5,507 bases of DNA from Candidatus Methanophagales archaeon (GCA_003601795.1 PIXU01000039.1:1-5507); one strand, 5' to 3'; shown: positions 1 to 5,418, numbered from the stretch's first letter. Notes: a model not told the origin generated them from the letters alone. Made by a program: numbers and translations.

Positions 1-322
1 AGGGTTGCTTGATAGCTAAAGAAGATAGCGCCATGAAAGATAGGACAAGATAACCCAGAAAACCGCTACTTTTTACAAATACATTCAAGCCGAGAATAAA
101 TGTGCCTGCCGTAGCTATGCTGAAATAGAGTACAGAAGTAAGGTCCATCAGATTGAATTCCCATTTCCGGATTTGAGGAACCACAAGAAGCAAAGAAATT
201 ACAAGAGGAGCGAAGATGCCAATTACGTTTCCCATTCCACATAACACCCAATAAATAATCCAAGGAATGAAGGAAACAAGTATGTAAGCCATGCCTGGTA
301 TTTTTCTCTTAATATTTTTCAT
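1..322 (-). CDS. Multi-span membrane protein, 5' part (cut by window edge)
   Basis: The frame is open from an ATG at 322 to the left edge, giving 107 residues with no stop, so the C-terminus lies outside the window. It starts MKNIKRKIPGMAYILVSF. A short basic N-terminus is followed by about four hydrophobic segments, near residues 11-28, 33-50, 61-82 and 87-103, with a charged loop (QIRKWEF) between the second and third. It is therefore an integral membrane protein. An AGGAGGTG ribosome-binding sequence lies about 16 nt upstream, rather far; a closer GAGG sits 3 nt from the ATG. A TGA lies in frame just upstream, so no earlier start is possible. The sequence reminds me of an uncharacterised archaeal membrane family of somewhat under 200 residues, but that is from memory and I assign no function. 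It is the last gene of the leftward block and has its own strong SD. Confidence 0.75.
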   Translation of the reverse strand, partial: MKNIKRKIPGMAYILVSFIPWIIYWVLCGMGNVIGIFAPLVISLLLVVPQIRKWEFNLMDLTSVLYFSIATAGTFILGLNVFVKSSGFLGYLVLSFMALSSLAIKQP

Positions 323-418
323 ATCCTCTATTTCTCACACCTCCTTTAAATTCCCTTGGCGCCATGAACGAATTTCCGATAACGTTTGGGGATAAAAGAA
401 GTTGTCAACGGCAATTTG

Positions 419-438
419 GGGAAAATCTCTGATTTCCC
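419..438 (-). terminator. Hairpin just after the two-gene unit
   Basis: On the plus strand GGGAAAATC (419-427) pairs with GATTTCCC (431-438) around a TCT loop, with one bulged A. It lies 2 nt beyond the stop codon of the 441-785 gene, so it would form the 3' end of that leftward transcript. The T run next to it (439-442) is on the plus strand, so on the minus strand the hairpin is preceded by A rather than followed by U. An RNA 3'-end structure is more likely than a classical intrinsic terminator. Confidence 0.35.
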
Positions 439-440
439 TT

Positions 441-785
441 TTATCCGCTGTTATCTGAAGTGGCACTTTGTGCTTTGATTTGTTCGATAGTTTCATCTAT
501 AAGAGTTATAATGCAATTTCCAAGTTTATCAAAAGTATTAACAGATTTCCCTTCATCAATGTAACGTGCTCTTCCTAATTCGGACAATTTAACTGCGATT
601 TCGACTAAACGATGCACTAGTTCAGATGGAACGTTAGAAGGAGCACTGGAAGCAATAACCAGAAGCTGTGAGCCAATGATGACAGATTTGTTTTTCAAAT
701 CTGCAAGAAATGGATCTACAAGTTTTTCGTGTTCCCCATCGTAAACCGACGTCCATAGTGTCTTAAATTCAATTAGTTTTGTCAA
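441..785 (-). CDS. Small helical protein of unknown function, overlaps upstream gene
   Basis: I do not recognise this 114-residue protein. It looks almost entirely alpha-helical, with amphipathic stretches around residues 54-78 (VPSELVHRLVEIAVKLSEL) and 84-106, a moderately hydrophobic segment at 34-47, and a polar Ser/Asp/Asn tail. There is no signal peptide, no clear membrane span and no obvious catalytic motif; the single Cys is at 91. The start taken is TTG at 785. This puts the first 17 nt inside the end of the 769-1272 gene, and no convincing ATG or GTG lies nearby. The SD before it is weak (about CAGG), which fits translational coupling to the upstream gene. The overlap suggests that the two products are made together and may interact. 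A hairpin follows directly after the stop. It could be a soluble partner or regulator of the membrane protein, but that is inference from position only. Confidence 0.65.
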   Translation of the reverse strand: MTKLIEFKTLWTSVYDGEHEKLVDPFLADLKNKSVIIGSQLLVIASSAPSNVPSELVHRLVEIAVKLSELGRARYIDEGKSVNTFDKLGNCIITLIDETIEQIKAQSATSDNSG

Positions 786-1272
786 TGCGCCTGAGTTCCA
801 TAACTCTGGTCCTAACTGTTCCAGAATAGGAAATTTTCACCTTGTAAGTTAAAGGTAAGTTACTTTTGTTGAAATAGGAATCGCTATCAAAAAAGGTTCG
901 TATTTCATACCCTGGGGGTATTGAGCCAATTCCTTCCTTTATGAGAGGTATATCATTTATCTTTTCTCCCTTGCTGTTTTTAAGTGGCGGTTGAAATTCC
1001 AACTTGACATCCTTTGCAACACTTTTGCCTACATTCTTAATAACAAGATATATCAAAGGCTTCCCATAAGGAATATCAAAGTAGGCAACTACATATGGTG
1101 CAATCTCTTGGTCTCGAGATTCTTTCATTTCCTTAAGAATCTCTTCCGATATCTCTGTTGATTTCTTTGAGGCAGAAGCCATTTGCCATGTTTTTATTAC
1201 ATATATGATCAAAGCAATTAGCGTTCCTATCTGAACTATTGCAAGGATAATATCAACAATCTCTTTTCCCAT
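769..1272 (-). CDS. N-terminally membrane-anchored beta-rich protein of unknown function
   Basis: The product is 167 residues with a clear plan. A single membrane span covers about residues 5-27 (IVDIILAIVQIGTLIALIIY), followed by a charged helical linker at 34-56. A beta-strand-rich domain runs from about 58 to 160 and includes the pattern LVIKNVGKSVAKDVKLEF (75-92) and a GSIPPGYEI turn (116-124). The 'NxGxSxAxxVxLxF' pattern recurs in many uncharacterised single-span proteins with an immunoglobulin-like beta-sandwich. I know it as a look, not as a defined function. The beta domain has few charged catalytic candidates, so a scaffold or binding role is more likely than an enzyme. The ATG at 1272 has GGGAGA 8 nt upstream, and a TATA-like GGATATAAAG lies further up inside a palindromic region. 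It is the first gene of a two-gene unit; the second begins within its last 17 nt. Confidence 0.75.
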   Translation of the reverse strand: MGKEIVDIILAIVQIGTLIALIIYVIKTWQMASASKKSTEISEEILKEMKESRDQEIAPYVVAYFDIPYGKPLIYLVIKNVGKSVAKDVKLEFQPPLKNSKGEKINDIPLIKEGIGSIPPGYEIRTFFDSDSYFNKSNLPLTYKVKISYSGTVRTRVMELRRIDKTN

Positions 1273-1304
1273 TTTCTACATCTCCCAATATTTCAATAAG
1301 CAAG

Positions 1305-1317
1305 CTTCTTTATATCC
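1305..1317 (-). promoter_or_regulatory. Candidate TATA box of the 441-1272 unit
   Basis: Read on the minus strand this is GGATATAAAGAAG, a good archaeal TATA-like element about 37 nt before the ATG at 1272. A start of transcription roughly 25 nt downstream would fall near 1285-1288, just before the GGGAGA ribosome-binding sequence. Its upstream edge runs into the palindrome at 1312-1335. This is prediction from pattern and spacing only. Confidence 0.45.
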
Positions 1318-1335
1318 GACATTAATGTCGTATAT
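1312..1335. promoter_or_regulatory. 24-bp palindrome, candidate operator
   Basis: The core CGACATTAATGTCG (1317-1330) is a perfect 14-bp palindrome. After a single mismatched pair (1316/1331) the symmetry continues for four more pairs (ATAT on both sides), so 22 of 24 positions are symmetric. It overlaps the TATA-like element and the likely upstream BRE position of the 441-1272 unit. A dimeric repressor bound there would block promoter recognition. A second small dyad, GGTATTATACC, lies at 1347-1357 in the same gap. Confidence 0.5.
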
Positions 1336-1384
1336 CCACCCAAACTGGTATTATACCCGAAACTTACTTCGTATATATCACCCT

Positions 1385-2155
1385 TTAGCTGACACGTTCA
1401 AATATCTCCCTCACCGCAACGACCGCTTTAGAATCCTCGGGCAGTTCCGTTATCGGCTTCCCTATTAAATCGAACGTTCTTATGTTTTCATCCTCTGGAA
1501 CCGTTCCTATAAGCTCAACCCCACTATTCTTCACCATCTCATTCAGGACGCCCTTCACTCTTTTATCCTCTGTAACCTTATTCAACACCAGGTATATATG
1601 TCGAAAGTTAATCTGCAACTTCTCGGCAAGGTTTTTTATGTTCGATGCTGTGTCTATGCCCCTTTTCGTGGGGTCGCTCACCACAAGCATGGTATCCACA
1701 TCGCGTGTCGTTCTTCGGCTTAGATGCTCCAATCCGGCTTCGCAATCTATTAAAATTGTAGGGAACCGAGCTGACAACTTATCAATAAAATGCCTCAGCA
1801 TGTCGTTTATCAGGCAATAGCAGCCGGGACCTTCGGAACGTCCCATCGCTAATACCGAGAACCGAGGAGTGTTTATCATTATCTCCTCTATTTTATACTC
1901 AATCAGCATATCGGTAGGCATATGTTCAGAAAAAAAGACCTGCGAAGGCGATGCTATCTCTTCTCTTACATCGCCAATTGTTTTCTCTACGTCCACACCT
2001 AACGTGCTTGGAAGGCATGTTGCTGGATCAGCATCTATCGCAAGCACCCTCCCTAACCCCTTTTCTGTTAGGAATTTTAGTAGCAGCGAGGCAATTACGG
2101 TTTTTCCAGTCCCACCTTTTCCTGCGACTGCAATAATATTTGCCTTTTGGTTCAT
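1385..2155 (-). CDS. cooC: CooC-like nickel-insertion ATPase for CO dehydrogenase
   Basis: This is a MinD/ParA-type (SIMIBI class) P-loop ATPase of 256 residues. A deviant Walker A is at 11-19 (AGKGGTGKT, with signature Lys13), DADPATCLP is at 41-49, and an IDCEAG switch-type motif is at 136-141. The segment GRSEGPGCYC at 105-114 gives a CxC pair, Cys112 and Cys114. In CooC such a pair at the dimer interface binds nickel or zinc; the family role is ATP-driven Ni delivery to the active-site cluster of CO dehydrogenase, in the cytoplasm. DCEAGLEHLSRRT (137-149) is also typical. The length fits the family. The start is the ATG at 2155, directly before the P-loop strand, with GAGG 3 nt upstream; the frame stays open further upstream only as an artefact over the divergent gene. 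No CODH subunit is visible nearby, so the partner must be encoded elsewhere. A relative serving another metal cluster cannot be excluded. Confidence 0.88.
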   Translation of the reverse strand: MNQKANIIAVAGKGGTGKTVIASLLLKFLTEKGLGRVLAIDADPATCLPSTLGVDVEKTIGDVREEIASPSQVFFSEHMPTDMLIEYKIEEIMINTPRFSVLAMGRSEGPGCYCLINDMLRHFIDKLSARFPTILIDCEAGLEHLSRRTTRDVDTMLVVSDPTKRGIDTASNIKNLAEKLQINFRHIYLVLNKVTEDKRVKGVLNEMVKNSGVELIGTVPEDENIRTFDLIGKPITELPEDSKAVVAVREIFERVS

Positions 2156-2175
2156 TTTCCTCGTCCATCCATCAA

Positions 2176-2217
2176 GAGAATATTTATTATTGTATATCTT
2201 TTTGCATTTAATAAGGT
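2176..2217. promoter_or_regulatory. AT-rich divergent promoter region
   Basis: The 136-bp gap between cooC (minus) and the CCA gene (plus) contains an AT-rich stretch with several TATA-like elements. These are TATTTATTATTGTATATC (2181-2198) and GCATTTAATAAGG (2204-2216, usable on either strand). On the minus strand the second lies about 50-60 nt before the cooC start. On the plus strand the distance to 2292 would leave a leader of roughly 50 nt. The exact element for each gene cannot be settled by eye. Confidence 0.4.
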
Positions 2218-2291
2218 TTTTTAGGTGTCCGATATCGCCGCTAATTTGAAATAATAGGTTGGGAAAGGGCAAAGTTTTCCATGCAATCAAG

Positions 2292-3656
2292 ATGAAAGGG
2301 GAAGAAGAGATAAAAAAGATATGTGGAGAGGTCATAGAGAAAATAAGACCTGATGAAAGAGAGAGAAATAAAGTAAAAGCAGTAACCGACTTTATAATCG
2401 CAAAGATAAATAAAAAAGCGTCAGAGATGGGTATAGAAGCCCACGCAATCTCCGTAGGGTCAACCGCAAGGAATACATGGGTAAGTGGCGAGGCGGACAT
2501 AGACATATTCATCATGTTTCCTGCAGACCTTCCGGAAGAGTATTTAAAAGAGAAAGGGCTTGCTCTCGCAAAAAGCATTTCTGAAAAATACGAAGAAAGA
2601 TATGCCTCGCATCCTTATATTCACGCTTATTTTTATGATGCAGAAGGAACGGAGCACGAGGCGGATATAGTACCTTGTTTTTCGGTAATAGATGCGTCGA
2701 GATTGAAATCCGCAGTCGACCGGACTCCTTTTCATAATGAATATATTGTAAAGAGGATATCAGGGCTGGAAGACGAAGTGTTACTGTTAAAACAATTTTT
2801 GAAATCAGCGGGAATTTATGGCTCTGAGCAAAGACGAAAAGGCTTCTCGGGTTATCTGTGTGAACTCCTCATCCTTAGATATTCCTCCTTTGCCGGGCTA
2901 TTGAGAAACGCATCGAGGTGGAAATATGGCGAAAGAATAGATATCGAAGGTAGAGGTAAATACAAAGGGGAAGGAAAAGACCCACTTATTGTTATTGACC
3001 CTGTTGACCCGAAAAGGAATGTAGCGGCAGCGGTATCATTGGATTCTTTTTGCAGGTTAATAGATGCGGCAAGGGATTTTTTAGCGTGTCCTGATGCAAG
3101 TTACTTCTCTACCGCAGAGAAAAAAGAGATGAACAAGGCTGAATTCATAAAATTAGTGAAGGAAAGAGGAACAGAATTCGTAATGGTGCTGTTTGACGCG
3201 CCTGACGTGGTGGAAGACATATTATTCCCACAACTGAGAAAGGCAGAAGCATCCATCGCAAGGCTGATAGAAAGAAATGGATTCAGGATATATCGAAGTG
3301 ATGTTTCGGTGGAGGGAGACAAAGCGTTTTTTATATTCGAGTTCCTCGTTTGGAATCTCCCAAAGGTGAAAAAGCATATAGGTCCACCAGTTACTTCAAG
3401 ATACCATTCTGAGCAGTTCAAAAGCAAATATGCTTCTCAACAATCATTACGTATTGAAAACGGCAGGTATGTCGTGGAAATAAAGAGAAAATATACAAAT
3501 GTAGTGGAATTACTGAGGAACGAGCTGAGGTCATGCAGTTTGGGGAAACACGTCTCTGAATCAATAGATAGAGGATATGAGGTTTTAAAAAACGAAGAGA
3601 TAAGGTTCTTTGAAGGACTTGGCGCTTTCTTCAGGCACTATTTTGGCTTTGATTAA
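2292..3656 (+). CDS. cca: CCA-adding enzyme (archaeal class I tRNA nucleotidyltransferase)
   Basis: It adds or repairs the 3' CCA end of tRNAs in the cytoplasm, using CTP and ATP without a nucleic-acid template. The product is 454 residues, close to the roughly 440 usual for archaeal enzymes. The head domain carries the nucleotidyltransferase signature VGSTARNTW (55-63). The carboxylates are Asp69 and Asp71 (GEADIDIF) and Asp125 (ADIVPC), all present. Family motifs follow: SAVDRTPFH (140-148), KGFSGYLCELLI (183-194) and DPVDPKRNVAAAVS (236-249). The C-terminal body and tail match the class I layout. I chose ATG 2292 because MKGEEEIKKI aligns with the usual N-terminus (compare MKVEEILEKA in the Archaeoglobus enzyme, from memory). 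An in-frame TTG at 2259 would add 11 residues. No good SD precedes either start, so short-leader or leaderless-type initiation is possible. It is divergent from cooC and probably transcribed alone. Confidence 0.95.
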   Translation: MKGEEEIKKICGEVIEKIRPDERERNKVKAVTDFIIAKINKKASEMGIEAHAISVGSTARNTWVSGEADIDIFIMFPADLPEEYLKEKGLALAKSISEKYEERYASHPYIHAYFYDAEGTEHEADIVPCFSVIDASRLKSAVDRTPFHNEYIVKRISGLEDEVLLLKQFLKSAGIYGSEQRRKGFSGYLCELLILRYSSFAGLLRNASRWKYGERIDIEGRGKYKGEGKDPLIVIDPVDPKRNVAAAVSLDSFCRLIDAARDFLACPDASYFSTAEKKEMNKAEFIKLVKERGTEFVMVLFDAPDVVEDILFPQLRKAEASIARLIERNGFRIYRSDVSVEGDKAFFIFEFLVWNLPKVKKHIGPPVTSRYHSEQFKSKYASQQSLRIENGRYVVEIKRKYTNVVELLRNELRSCSLGKHVSESIDRGYEVLKNEEIRFFEGLGAFFRHYFGFD

Positions 3657-3668
3657 CGCTCGATGACG

Positions 3669-3692
3669 TGGTTTTACTTAAATTTAAAACCA
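3669..3692 (+). terminator. Hairpin after the CCA gene
   Basis: TGGTTTTA (3669-3676) pairs with TAAAACCA (3685-3692) in a perfect 8-bp stem around an 8-nt loop, 12 nt after the stop codon at 3656. A pyrimidine-rich stretch (TCTTTCTCTACT) follows. The stem is AT-rich and weak, and there is no clean U run, so it is only a possible 3' end for the CCA transcript. Confidence 0.35.
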
Positions 3693-3727
3693 GGTCTTTC
3701 TCTACTGGCATGGTGACAAAGCTTTAC

Positions 3728-3748
3728 TTTATATTTATATATAAAAAA
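3728..3748 (+). promoter_or_regulatory. TATA-rich promoter of the CBS gene
   Basis: An uninterrupted A/T stretch runs from TTTATATTTATATAT into six A, 27-47 nt before the ATG at 3775. If the first TATA-like element (about 3728-3737) is used, transcription would start near 3758-3762, leaving a very short leader that still holds the GAGGTG ribosome-binding sequence at 3758-3763. It indicates that the CBS gene has its own promoter rather than being read from the CCA gene. Confidence 0.5.
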
Positions 3749-3774
3749 GAGAAAGAAGAGGTGAAAGAAGAAAG

Positions 3775-4188
3775 ATGGCAATAGAAGCATTGGAAGTGGG
3801 GGATGTGATGACACCGAAAGTCGTTACTGAGGATGAAGAGACACCTGTCACTATAATATCCGCAGACATGGAAGTGTCGGGAATAGGGAGCGTAGTTATA
3901 ACAAAAGAAGGTAAGCCCGTGGGGATAATCACCGACCGTGACATAGCAATAAAAGTTATAATGAAGAATAGAAGACCAAAAGAAGTCAAAGCAAAAGAAA
4001 TCATGTCAAGCCCTTTGATCACTATCGGGCCATATGCATCTATTGAAAAAGCATGCGCGCTCCTGGCAGAGAGGAGCATTAGAAGACTGCCGGTGATTGA
4101 CGATGACAAGCTTGTAGGCATTATAAGTGTGAGGAATATATTGACAAGAAACCCAGCGTGTGTAAGCAAATTCTATCCACTGGAGTGA
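3775..4188 (+). CDS. Two-CBS-domain protein
   Basis: The 137-residue product is almost entirely a tandem pair of CBS domains (Bateman module). The first covers about residues 6-64, starting EVGDVMTPKVVT and ending GKPVGIITDRDIAIKV. The second covers about 74-127, starting AKEIMSSPLITI and containing RRLPVIDDDKLVGIIS (103-118). Such modules bind adenine nucleotides (AMP, ATP, S-adenosylmethionine) in the cleft between the domains and act as energy or ligand sensors. The T/S-x-x-D pattern typical of ribose contact is seen in TDRD (53-56). No enzyme, DNA-binding or membrane domain is attached, so it is a stand-alone cytoplasmic sensor whose partner is unknown. GAGGTG lies 11 nt before the ATG, and there is a strong TATA-like element further up. 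The gene is flanked by gaps of 118 and 153 bp, so it is probably monocistronic. Confidence 0.92.
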   Translation: MAIEALEVGDVMTPKVVTEDEETPVTIISADMEVSGIGSVVITKEGKPVGIITDRDIAIKVIMKNRRPKEVKAKEIMSSPLITIGPYASIEKACALLAERSIRRLPVIDDDKLVGIISVRNILTRNPACVSKFYPLE

Positions 4189-4233
4189 GTTATCTATGCT
4201 TCCGATGCTTTATCACTCCTCCACTCATCCATC

Positions 4234-4270
4234 CGCTGCCCCTAACAGCGTGGCGCAAAAAAAAGGGGGG
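4234..4270. other. Small dyad followed by an A8G6 homopolymer tract
   Basis: In the gap between the CBS and SIMPL genes, CGCTG (4234-4238) and CAGCG (4246-4250) form a 5-bp GC-rich dyad with a 7-nt loop. Six nucleotides later comes a run of eight A (4257-4264) directly joined to six G (4265-4270). It is not a plus-strand terminator, because the tract is A not T. The gap is otherwise leader sequence with no supported gene. Confidence 0.3.
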
Positions 4271-4317
4271 TTGAAATAAAAGGATGAAGGAAAGAGAAAA
4301 GATAGATTTAAAAAATT

Positions 4318-4328
4318 TAGGAGGTGAT
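4318..4328 (+). promoter_or_regulatory. Full-length Shine-Dalgarno before the SIMPL gene
   Basis: TAGGAGGTGAT is a near-complete match to the anti-SD end of 16S rRNA and sits 13 nt before the ATG at 4342 (16 nt before the second ATG at 4345). It decides the start region of this gene. The ATG at 4329 is only 2-3 nt beyond the SD and opens a short frame that stops after about 38 codons, so it is not used as the start here. Confidence 0.65.
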
Positions 4329-4341
4329 ATGATCAGAAAAA

Positions 4342-5094
4342 ATGATGAAAAAGACATTGGCATTGGCAATAAATGTAGTAGCGATATTTGCTATCTGCAT
4401 AGCTATTGGAGGCAATTTCCCTTCCGGGGCAACAGCCGTAGATAGTAGTAATAATGGTAATGCAACTATCTCAGTTTCTGGCAGGGGAATCGTGAGTGCA
4501 GAGCCAAATCAGGTAGAGATACGACTCGGCGTTGAAACGGAGGACAAAAACGTATCGAAAGCATTGGCGAATAATTCTTTTAAGATGAACGCTACTATTG
4601 AGGCGTTGAAAACACTTGGTATTTCAGAGGACGAAATAGAAACATCTCGTTTCAATATCTACACGATTAGAGATTATGAACGCGAACCAGAGGAGATTGT
4701 TGGATACCGGGTAACCAACGAAATCGTGGTTAAAACGAGTGATTTAGATAAAACAGGAGAGATCATTCGTGCTGCGATTGACGCGGGAGCAAACAATGTG
4801 AGGGGGGTGGTATTTGGATTGAATGAAACGAGGGAGAAGGAGTCGAAGTACGCAGCAATAAACGAGGCATGTGAAGATGCGAAAGGTAAAGCGGGAGCAA
4901 TAGCAAGTGGGTTCGGTCTTAATATCGTAAAAGTAGTGGAGATCAAAGAAAGCAGCGTATATGTAGTTCCATCCCGAGCAGGAGGGGGATATTATGAATA
5001 CGCAATGCCAATACCCACTCCAATAGCACCGCCAATCGAACCTGGAGAGATAGAAGTGAGTGCGACGATTAATGTCGTATACGAATGCAGATAA
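4342..5094 (+). CDS. Exported SIMPL-domain (DUF541) protein
   Basis: The 250-residue product starts with MMKK and a hydrophobic core at about 6-23, followed by GNFPSGATA, so it is an exported protein with a signal peptide cleaved around residues 30-33 or retained as an anchor. Residues from about 41 to 249 form a SIMPL/DUF541 domain: ISVSGRGIVSAEPNQVEIRL (43-62), an Asp/Glu-rich helical part, TSRFNIYTI (101-109), VGYRVTNEIVV (120-130), GANNVRGVVFGL (149-160), KYAAINEACEDAKGKA (169-184), and a last strand EIEVSATINVVY (236-247). Length is typical for the family. Bacterial members are periplasmic proteins linked to stress resistance; the biochemical role is unknown. Five N-x-S/T sequons (Asn40, 70, 77, 83, 161) would allow archaeal N-glycosylation outside the membrane. 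A Tyr/Pro-rich insertion lies before the last strand (217-234). Start is ATG 4342 or 4345. It has its own strong SD and a hairpin with T-tract downstream. Confidence 0.92.
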   Translation: MMKKTLALAINVVAIFAICIAIGGNFPSGATAVDSSNNGNATISVSGRGIVSAEPNQVEIRLGVETEDKNVSKALANNSFKMNATIEALKTLGISEDEIETSRFNIYTIRDYEREPEEIVGYRVTNEIVVKTSDLDKTGEIIRAAIDAGANNVRGVVFGLNETREKESKYAAINEACEDAKGKAGAIASGFGLNIVKVVEIKESSVYVVPSRAGGGYYEYAMPIPTPIAPPIEPGEIEVSATINVVYECR

Positions 5095-5110
5095 AGAACA
5101 TTTGAGCGCT

Positions 5111-5171
5111 GAGAAGAGACGCTTTTGAGTTCAGCCCTGCTTCATGCACTGCTTGTCTCTTCTCCTTTTTT
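5111..5171 (+). terminator. Long-loop hairpin with T-tract after the SIMPL gene
   Basis: GAGAAGAGAC (5111-5120) and GTCTCTTCTC (5155-5164) are perfect 10-nt inverted repeats separated by 34 nt, and six T follow at 5166-5171. The order stem-then-T fits termination of the rightward SIMPL transcript, whose stop is 16 nt before the first arm. The loop is longer than in usual intrinsic terminators, so a stable RNA structure or small RNA is an alternative. The minus-strand gene at 5220-5390 would read through the same structure without the T-tract. Confidence 0.55.
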
Positions 5172-5219
5172 CTTCGAGGCGACAAGAAATGAAAAGCGAC
5201 GAATGTGAATAACTTCCTT

Positions 5220-5390
5220 TCATCCGACTGAGCCTTCTATGCTGTTCTCTTTGAGTTCTATCACTCTTAATTGTTTTCCACCTACATCAATTGTCTTATC
5301 ACCCCTTAACGCTGATGCCATAACTGGCGGCGCTAACAAAACAGCGGTCAGCATTATCGCTACTGTTGCTATTGCAAGTTGCTTATTCAT
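5220..5390 (-). CDS. Small secreted protein, 56 residues
   Basis: This short reading frame starts at ATG 5390 and ends at TGA 5220-5222. The N-terminus is a textbook signal peptide: MNKQ, a hydrophobic core at about 5-20 (LAIATVAIMLTAVLLA), then PPVMASA with a likely cleavage site near residues 25-28. Only about 28-31 residues remain after cleavage: a charged, soluble tail with DKTIDVGGKQ (31-40) and IELKENSIEGSVG (44-56). There is no Cys, so it is not a lipoprotein or disulfide peptide. Its coding status rests on the signal peptide together with a perfect AGGAGGTGAT ribosome-binding sequence 7 nt upstream (5398-5407). I do not recognise the mature part. It could be a small envelope or extracellular peptide, or the shortened remnant of a longer secreted protein. 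It converges on the SIMPL gene, another exported protein with the same SD string. Confidence 0.7.
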   Translation of the reverse strand: MNKQLAIATVAIMLTAVLLAPPVMASALRGDKTIDVGGKQLRVIELKENSIEGSVG

Positions 5391-5418
5391 TTCTTATATC
5401 ACCTCCTATTGGTTTGGG

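Noticed and set aside
67..76. Apparent frameshift in the A-run of the membrane protein at 1-322
   Set aside because: On recounting, the run on the coding strand gives GTAAAAAGTAGC, and the frame reads through without a stop to the window edge. The gene is intact as far as seen.
66..263. 65-residue minus-strand reading frame
   Set aside because: It lies in another frame of the longer open membrane-protein frame that runs from 322 to the left edge; that frame has coherent membrane spans and a ribosome-binding site, while this one has neither.
359..364. GGCGCC shared by the leaders of the genes at 1-322 and 5220-5390 (359-364 and 5429-5434)
   Set aside because: A six-base palindrome occurring twice in 5.5 kb is close to chance, and its distance to the SD differs between the two leaders.
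2156..2578. 141-residue N-terminal extension of the CooC-like protein
   Set aside because: It overlaps the antisense strand of the CCA gene and has no family similarity; the CooC fold begins at the ATG at 2155.
3101..3427. Antisense reading frames over the CCA, CBS and SIMPL genes
   Set aside because: Their composition is that of shadow frames over strongly supported genes, with no motifs or ribosome-binding sites of their own.
4329..4445. Short frame from ATG 4329 overlapping the SIMPL signal peptide
   Set aside because: The ATG is only 2-3 nt from the SD, the frame stops after about 38 codons and shows no protein-like character.
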